DNA from: Diaporthe sp. PMI_573
Taxonomy: Eukaryota > Ascomycota > Sordariomycetes > Diaporthales > Diaporthaceae
Length of the DNA: 64,000 bases
Assembly (NCBI GenBank): GCA_021399435.1
Contig: JAJTUP010000011.1
Location: 1,054,001 to 1,118,000, forward strand
Reading direction: 5' to 3'
Both the position numbers and the translations under genes were made by a program. Shown one piece after another: positions 57,111-64,000 of this stretch. The first letter of the stretch is position 1. Each line of letters starts with the position of its first letter. Under the pieces are notes generated by a model. It had not been told where the DNA came from. It ran no database searches and was given only the letters and a program-made list of their open reading frames with translations.

Positions 57111-59600
57111 ATGGCCCTAGACCTTAAAGGAGCCTACAACCTTATTAGGATAAAGAAAGGTAAAGAATGGAAGACAGTATTTCAAATATGTTATAAATAC
57201 TTTAAATACCTGGTCATGCTATTTGGATTAACTAACATACCTGTATTGTTTCAGGCTATAATTAACTATATTCTTAGAGAATATCTAGACGTCTTCGTTA
57301 TTATATATTTAGATAACATTCTTATCTATTTGAAAATGCTTGATAATTATAAAAAATATATATACTAGGTACTATAAAAACTCTAGAATGCGAAACTCTT
57401 AGTTAAACTAGAGAAAAGTAAATTCTATATAAAAAAAGTTGACTACCTTGAATATACTATCTGACTAGGAGAAATCGCGATGTAAATATTAAAAGTCGAG
57501 GCAATTAGGAATTAGCCCATACCTATAAATATTAAAAAAGTTTAAGGATTCTTTAAATATGTTAATTTCTACTGATAATTCATTAAAGGCTATAGAGGAC
57601 TCGTAAAACTTCTTATAGACCTTACTAAAAAGGATAAAGAATTCCAATAGACTTAGGAAACATAGGATGCCTTTGATATAATAACCTAAAAGATTCTTAA
57701 AAAACTAATACTAGTTAAAGCAGACCCTAATAAGATCTATAAAGTTGAGACAAATGTATCAGACTTTACAATAGAAGGATAACTAGGTTAGTACAACGAC
57801 TAAGGTAAACTACACCCTATTACATTCTTTTTAAAGAAACTTAGCAGACTACAGCTTAACTATCCTATACACAATAAAGAACTCATGGTGATAATCAAAG
57901 CATTTAAAAAATGGCAGTACTACCTTATAGAAGCAAAACACTAGGTATAGGTCTATATAGACTATAAAAACCTGACACACTTTATAACAACAAAAGAACT
58001 TAATAAACGCTAAATTAGGTAGGCTGAGTTCTTATTATAATTTAACCTTAGAATTACCTACCATAAGGAATCTAAAAACAAACAAGTAGATATACTTAGT
58101 AGACAGCTAGACTACTAACAAGAGGTTTTACTAAAAACACAGAGTATCTTCTAAGTTACCTTCGAGAGAGACTTACTACAAGAACCTTGATAACTAGTAC
58201 TAATACTCTGGTTAAAACCTAACCTAGAGTAGAAAGATAAGCTTAAAGAATCCTACTAATAGCTATCTAACTAAGATAAAGACGGGCTGGTAGAAGACAA
58301 GGGTATGCTTTACCAAGGAAATAAGCTCTTTATACTTATAGAACTACAAAAGAAACTTACAAGACAAATCTATAAGGCACCGGTACACGGCCACCAAGAA
58401 ATTACAGCAACCATTAAAAGAATACAGCAACACTATAGTTTCCCAGGGATAAAGAAAGAAGTTTAAATAGTCATCCAGAATTATAATATCTGCTATAAAA
58501 GCAAGACCATATAGCATAAACCCTACGGCCTACTATAGACTCTACCTGATAGACTATAGCAATCAGTCAGCCTAGACTTTATTATCAAACTACCTCTATC
58601 CAAAAAACCTATAACAGGAGTATAGTACGACAGTATCCTAGTTATTGTAGACCAATTTACAAAATATACTTACTTTCTACCATACCTGGAAGCTAGCAGC
58701 ACGAATACCCTAGCCTACATGTTTATCCAAACAATTATTAGCAACTATAAAATACCTACGGAAATTATTTCCAACAGAGGCACAGTATTTATATCAAACT
58801 TCTAGCAATCCCTTACAAGCCAACTAGGGACTAAATTAAAGCTCTCTACAGCATTCCATCCTTAGACAAACAGACAAACAAAATAACTAAACCAGATCTT
58901 AGAACAATATCTACAAAGCTACGTTAACTACCAACAAGACAACTAGGTACCACTCTTACTTATAGTATAGTTTACCTACAATAACGCGGATATTAGTATA
59001 ACTAAAAGATTACCGTTCTATACTAACTATATACTTAAACCCAAAGCATACAAAGAACTCATCAAAGGACTAGAAGCTCAATTAGCAACAAACTAAACAA
59101 TAGAAATTAAGAAACTATACAAAGAATTCTAATAAGAACTACTCTTTATATAAAAACAAATAACTATCTATACAAACAAGAAAAGGTTAAAGGAACCAAC
59201 CTTAAAGGAGGGAGATAAAGTCTACCTACTCTATAAAAACATTAAAACTAAACAACTAAACAACAAACTAGACTATAAAAAGCTAAGACTATTTTACATT
59301 ACAAAAAAACTTTTAAAAATTAACTTTAAACTCTTACTACCTAAAATATACAGGCATACAGTTTATTACATTTCACTTTTAAAACTAGTACCAGCCAATA
59401 TATAGCTTAAAATATAGATTAAATTTAATAATAATAAGAAAGAATAAAAAGTCGAGAAAATTCTAAATTCTAGGACCTATAATACCAATACCAAATACTT
59501 TATTAAATAGAAAGGCTATAACAATAAAGACAATATATAAGAACCCTTAGAAAACCTTATAAATTACTAACAAGCACTACAGAACTTTTAAGGTCTACAA
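57111..59600 (+). pseudogene. RIP-mutated Ty3/gypsy chromovirus pol
   Basis: Reverse transcriptase is readable from ALDLKGAYNLIRIKKG with the catalytic YLDD changed to YLDN (57311). RNase H, an integrase zinc finger (HGHQEITATIKRIQ, CYKSKT) and an integrase core (LDFIIKLP, SNRGTVFISNF with D to N) follow. A chromodomain is visible at about 59447-59590 (VEKILNSRTYN, YFIKWKGYN). Tryptophan codons are repeatedly TAG and aspartates asparagine, the G to A outcome of RIP. The element is dead. Its 5' half is not recognisable next to it, because the copia composite sits there. Confidence 0.88.
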
Positions 59601-60309
59601 GAAAATCAGTAAGGACCCCTAACCTATCTAGGTCCAAACCCAATAAATACTAATTAGAAATCCCTATAGTACCAAAAGCCTGTATATTAGTAGTAATACA
59701 AGCCTCTTCCTCCTAATACTAACGCTCTATATTCTCCTCATCTAATAATTAGATACCATGATGGAATAACTTAGAAGAATGCTGCTTGGCCTACCGCTTT
59801 TAGCAATATAAGTAAGCCAAACAACTTATAGCGGTTTAAAGCTTTATTTAAAGCGCAGAAACAACTCCTCCTTAGCGTTAATTTCCTCCTTTTCCAGATA
59901 TTCCTACTTAGACAGCAAGCGTTTTACTAGGAAAAGAATCAGCAAGAAAACAACAAAAACCAGTTAGAAATACCTACAAGAAGTAGCCACAGTATTCCCA
60001 TTACACGACTTTCCTATACAAATATACTTCCTATAATATAATAATTCTAGCACGAAACAATATATACAGTTTAACTTAAAACAATAAGAACAAGGCATAG
60101 TTTTAGACACGACACCTCTCTACTTAATAAAGTCAGCAAGGGCAATACGCTTATTAGACTTTTTAAGATAAATCTTAAAGACCTGACTATTTAAGATACA
60201 TAATAATATAACGGATAATAAACAAAGAATATAAGATACATAAAAGAAAACAAGAAGAAAAACTTACTTAAAATCTTTAAGGATAAAGAAGTATAAAGGG
60301 GGAGAATAA

Positions 60310-60782
60310 TGTTATGACCCTGATAGAAATAGGACCAACGGTTGGTTTTATAAAGAAACAACTCTACTTGGCCAGCATACTGGCTAGGTAGGTAGTATAG
60401 AGAACCAAGCCACGAGTTATATAATTACTAATTAGATAAGGAGGATTGATTAGAGCGACAATTAATCCTAGCGATCCAATACCACGGAGCAATAGGAGCA
60501 ACTAGCGCTCTTAATACTCCTCTATACTGGATTGCCAGGAACAACTAGTGCTCCCAGCGAGCCTTATTAAAGAGATGGACATATAAGGACACACTTATTA
60601 CTAGATAGCTAGATAGTATAGACAGCTCTTTAACAGTTAATCTAAGTATTTACCTTGAATAGCTTTTATTAGCTTGTAATTATTATTAGAAACCCTATTG
60701 CTTAATTAACCGCCTTATTATATATCTTGGATATAAACCCTGATCTACAGTTTAGAGGACCTAGGAAGCCTTAATCATTACA
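60310..60782 (+). repeat. 3' LTR of the gypsy element
   Basis: Preceded by a purine tract (AAAGGGGGAGAATAA) and beginning TGTTATGACC; ends TCATTACA, so the termini are near-perfect inverted TGTxATG/CATxACA. Length 473 bp. No 5' copy was found in the window. Confidence 0.7.
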
Positions 60783-62855
60783 AACTACTTGAAATCCGGC
60801 AGAATATACTAGAAAACCTGGCAAACATAACGCTACTTTTAAGAAGGTACGGTTTAAGGATAAGTAAGATATATATAGGTATATAGTGTGGCACCTAGAT
60901 AGAGGCAGATATAAAGATAGCGTAATATATATATTAAATAAAACCAAAATCTATTCTACTTATTTGCGCTACTTTAAATTTATTAGAAAAGTATCTGGTA
61001 GTGAGACTGATATATACTTAGGTACCTAGGTCCCTAGATAAGATGTAGCCTTTCCCTTAAACCAACTCAAGCAGGCATTAAATTATTCCCTTTGAGCTCT
61101 AATATACATTTAAAGGAATGTATTGGTGTGTCTGCCGGAATCTTTTATTTCTAAAGAAAGCTCCCAGCAACTAGGTAGTAATACTATAGTGTTACTTAGG
61201 CCAACGCCCTCTAGGCTAATACCTTCTACAGTCTGCTTGCCAATCTCCGCCTTCTTAATAGACAGCAGTATATTATTTAAGTTCTCTAAAGTAATACTGT
61301 CTAAACTATCATTTCTAGCGAGGCCGAAACAGATAACCCTGTTATATAAAATAATTGGGGTATGTCTTTGCTTAAACTTAATATAGTATATATAAGCCGG
61401 AACTAAGTGCGGTGCCCTAAACCTTTCTTTGAGAATAGATAACTGGATTTATTTAAGGTGTTGCCTATTTGCTTCTCTACCTTTAACTTATATAGCAAGA
61501 CGTCTTTCCAGGGGCTTGAAGAATATGCTTAGTTGTCTAATAAAAAGGGGGCCAAAGTAATATAATAAGATTAATTCTTTAAGTAATATTGTCTCCTGTA
61601 GTGCTTTCCTGGTCTTAAATTCCTCCTTAACTAAATATTTAATGGTAGTTGTGGAAGTAGTGTCTAAAGTAAAGATATTGTCAAAGAAAGCTATAATAAA
61701 AGAGAAGGAAGGAGTTTAGCGGATAGTTTTATTATGTAAAGGAGCTAGGAAAATTGTTGGCTTAAAAACCAATAAACTGTATTGCAATACGTAAGAACTT
61801 ATATACCTATATAGCTATAAAATTACTTTTTAAACGCCCCTAAAGTGTGTCGTTTTTAACCTTAGAATCTAATAGGCAGTGGCAGCAACAAATTGGCAAG
61901 CATGCAAGTAGAAAGGCAGACAGGCAGGAAGGAAGGCAGGTAGGTAGGCAAGAAGGCAAGAAGGCAGCAATGTAGCAACGTATTAAAGAACAGACCGAAG
62001 GAGCTATACGACCGCTAGGGGCATGTCCTTAGAGATAACTGCCTATTAGCTAAAGAAAGCAAGACGTTCTAGATACATATAGCTGAGGGCCTGGAACCTG
62101 ATGCTTTTCTGGTAACCAACTCATTACCCGTAAGGGGGCCTGCTGTACTGGTGACGTGGTAAATCACATTAGCGTAGAGGGTGTGTAGGTGGGATAACTG
62201 CACGGAGGGATAAGGCTGTATAGGTAGGGCACGCTTAGAGTCATGTAAATAGATTAGATATAGGTATAATGTAGGTAGCGGTATCGGTGTATATTTACAT
62301 GTAGAATCTGTAGAGCTTGTATTAAGCGTAGGTAGGTGGGTAGTATATATGCTTCTCTGTAAGGTTATCCCTGCCTACTAGTAGGATAATAAACTAGGCA
62401 ATTGCCCTTATAGGGACTATTTTTGCATCAGCCTGATGGAGAATAATCTATGCTACATTTAGTAGAGATACTAACCTAGCACTGATACTATAAACTTACA
62501 GGCTTTTCTAATCGGATTATTCTATCTTAGGCTAATAACAACTAGGGATTATTGCTTAGTATATAGACTTAAATAGCAAGGTAGAGATGGTGGTAACTAC
62601 TGTTTGTAGACATGCTAGCCTAAACTATTCTATATAGAGACTATTGTGTATAGGCTAAGAGTGTAGAAATGCAGGGACTTAGATAACTGGCGGGACATCT
62701 ATCAAATATACGTAGGATTATATACACAATCTATACCGGCAGTATACTACCGGTCAGCAAGGATCTATGTAATGGGCTCTGCACTAGGTACGATGGTCTG
62801 GTGAACTAGGAAGGCCAGCACGTATATTAGGTATAGGTATGGTGTAAGACTGATT
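60783..62855. other. AT-rich degenerate sequence
   Basis: Scattered stop-rich frames on both strands. A weak protein-like stretch occurs near 60840-61090 (plus) and 61120-61400 (either strand), unassigned. A GGCAGGAA/GGTAGGCAAGAAGGC purine-rich simple repeat lies at about 61905-61970. Confidence 0.5.
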
Positions 62856-64000
62856 CTTGCCCCCCTCTAGTCTGAGATGTGGGGGCTTCGGGTCCCTTTC
62901 TAGAAGGGCCTTTGCCGGGGCCACACCGGGGCTTCTGTGTGGCTTCCGCCCGGCCGTTATAATTGTGCCTTCCCCCTGGAGGCCTGTCCCCGGGCTGTCA
63001 ACTATGGCTTTTGTATGGCTTTTATGGGCACCTTCTAGTTACTACCTTTGGTGACTTATGGAATATTCTGAACCTATATACAACCTTTTTGGCGCCGTAT
63101 AGGCTAGGTAGTGTAGTTTAAATAGCTTGCCCTTCAGGCTACTTTTGACCTCTCTCTCTCTCTAACCTACACTTTACTACTTCTTGAAGTCGTTGCCGTG
63201 GCCCTTCTTCTATCTGCTGCTTTGAGTAGTTTTCACGATTACTTCTTGATACCTTTATCATATCTTGCTCGTCTGGCTTGTTTAAGGGCTTCTTGCCCTT
63301 ACTACTAGGTGAGGCGTTGCCTTCCTCTTTAGAGGGGTCTCGTGATTGTTCCTGGTCTTCTTCGGCGAGTGCTTCTGGCCTTGGGCCTCTAGCCCCTGTT
63401 TACTTTTGTTCTCCTTCTGTCGATTCTACTGGTGAAGGTAGCTCTTTGTACTACTTGTGGTTGTCCTCCCTGTAAGGTTAGAGTAACCTGTTTATAGGGT
63501 TCCTTGACTTATCAGGTTTAAGTCTTGAGGGGTTTAGTAGTGATTATGCTGGCCCTATTATGAATCCTCTAACTATCTCTTTCTTTTTAGAGCCGTCCTC
63601 CTTTGAATAGAGCAACACCTTGACCACGACTTGAGGCAAGTCCTTGAAGGCAGCTGGTAAGTAGCTTGCTACTACCCTGCGGACCTCTCAAACTTGTCGC
63701 GAGGTGGTAGCAAGTGTTGCTGTATTGCTGGGTGAGCTGAACTGGAGCGGACCCCTGAAAGTACCTCGAACCTTAAAGAGACTGACTTCCTCTACTGGCG
63801 AGTTTATATAGTTGTACGTGCCTGCTGAGGCCCTCAGACGCGCGATGCCTCCCAGCTAGTAGCATGTGGCAGTAGCCCCTATAGATATTGTCTAAACCTT
63901 GTGTAATATGTCTGGATGGGACGAGAGGGTGTAGATCTGGAGTTGGGTAATCTAGTCCCGAGCCCCTTGCGAAGCCTGTATGTACAGTTTTCTTAAAAGG
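62856..64000. other. Less AT-rich stretch at window end
   Basis: The GC content rises at about 62860-63050, with pyrimidine-rich runs (CTCTCTCTCTCTC near 63150). Short open frames carry no domain I recognise. It may be a less-mutated part of another element continuing past the window edge. Confidence 0.4.

Noticed and set aside
61123..61386. 87-codon plus-strand frame in the AT-rich block
   Set aside because: Isolated frame in degenerate repeat DNA, no recognisable domain.

Overview
The window is nuclear DNA of a filamentous ascomycete (Pezizomycotina). Supporting signs are short 45-100 bp GT-AG introns with CTGAC/CTAAC-like branch sites, a HET-domain protein, a Zn2Cys6 regulator, hydroxylase and multicopper-oxidase families typical of moulds, and an AT-rich block of retrotransposons with tryptophan codons turned into TAG, the mark of repeat-induced point mutation (RIP). 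No species is named. I see no tRNA, rRNA or CRISPR.

Gene-rich part (1-48.2 kb). In order: NTF2/SnoaL-like protein (-); sugar porter (-); secreted histidine-type phosphatase (-); five-exon MFS transporter (+); ten-exon amino-acid/choline-type permease (-), divergent from a Zn2Cys6 factor (+); two phytanoyl-CoA-dioxygenase-like genes back to back (- and +); a 1,191-residue CorA-domain protein (+); an isopenicillin-N-synthase-like oxygenase (-), divergent from a hotdog thioesterase (+); a low-complexity protein (-); a HET protein (-); a 690-bp hAT-like MITE; two multicopper oxidases back to back (- and +); a lysine-methyltransferase-like protein (-); and a multi-exon orphan gene (+) at the repeat border. 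Exon joins were worked out by hand from reading frame, splice consensus and family alignment.

Repeat block (about 48.2-64 kb). AT-rich and nearly free of open frames. It holds a leader plus gag-like stretch (about 51.9-53.3 kb), an old copia RNase H relic (-), a young copia fragment enclosed by two 532-bp LTRs in inverted orientation (54776-57094), a heavily RIP-mutated chromodomain Ty3/gypsy element (57.1-60.8 kb), short tandem arrays, and unassigned degenerate sequence.

Most striking: both head-to-head paralogue pairs combine one enzyme with complete metal ligands and one whose ligands are mostly gone but whose frame is intact. At 20.8-23.6 kb the dioxygenase HxD...H becomes RxQ...Y in the partner. 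At 36.8-42.3 kb the partner oxidase has lost the type-1 copper cysteine and most copper histidines and has gained an N-terminal membrane anchor. These look like pseudoenzymes sharing a promoter with an active relative. No PKS, NRPS or terpene synthase backbone is present, so I do not call a biosynthetic cluster.
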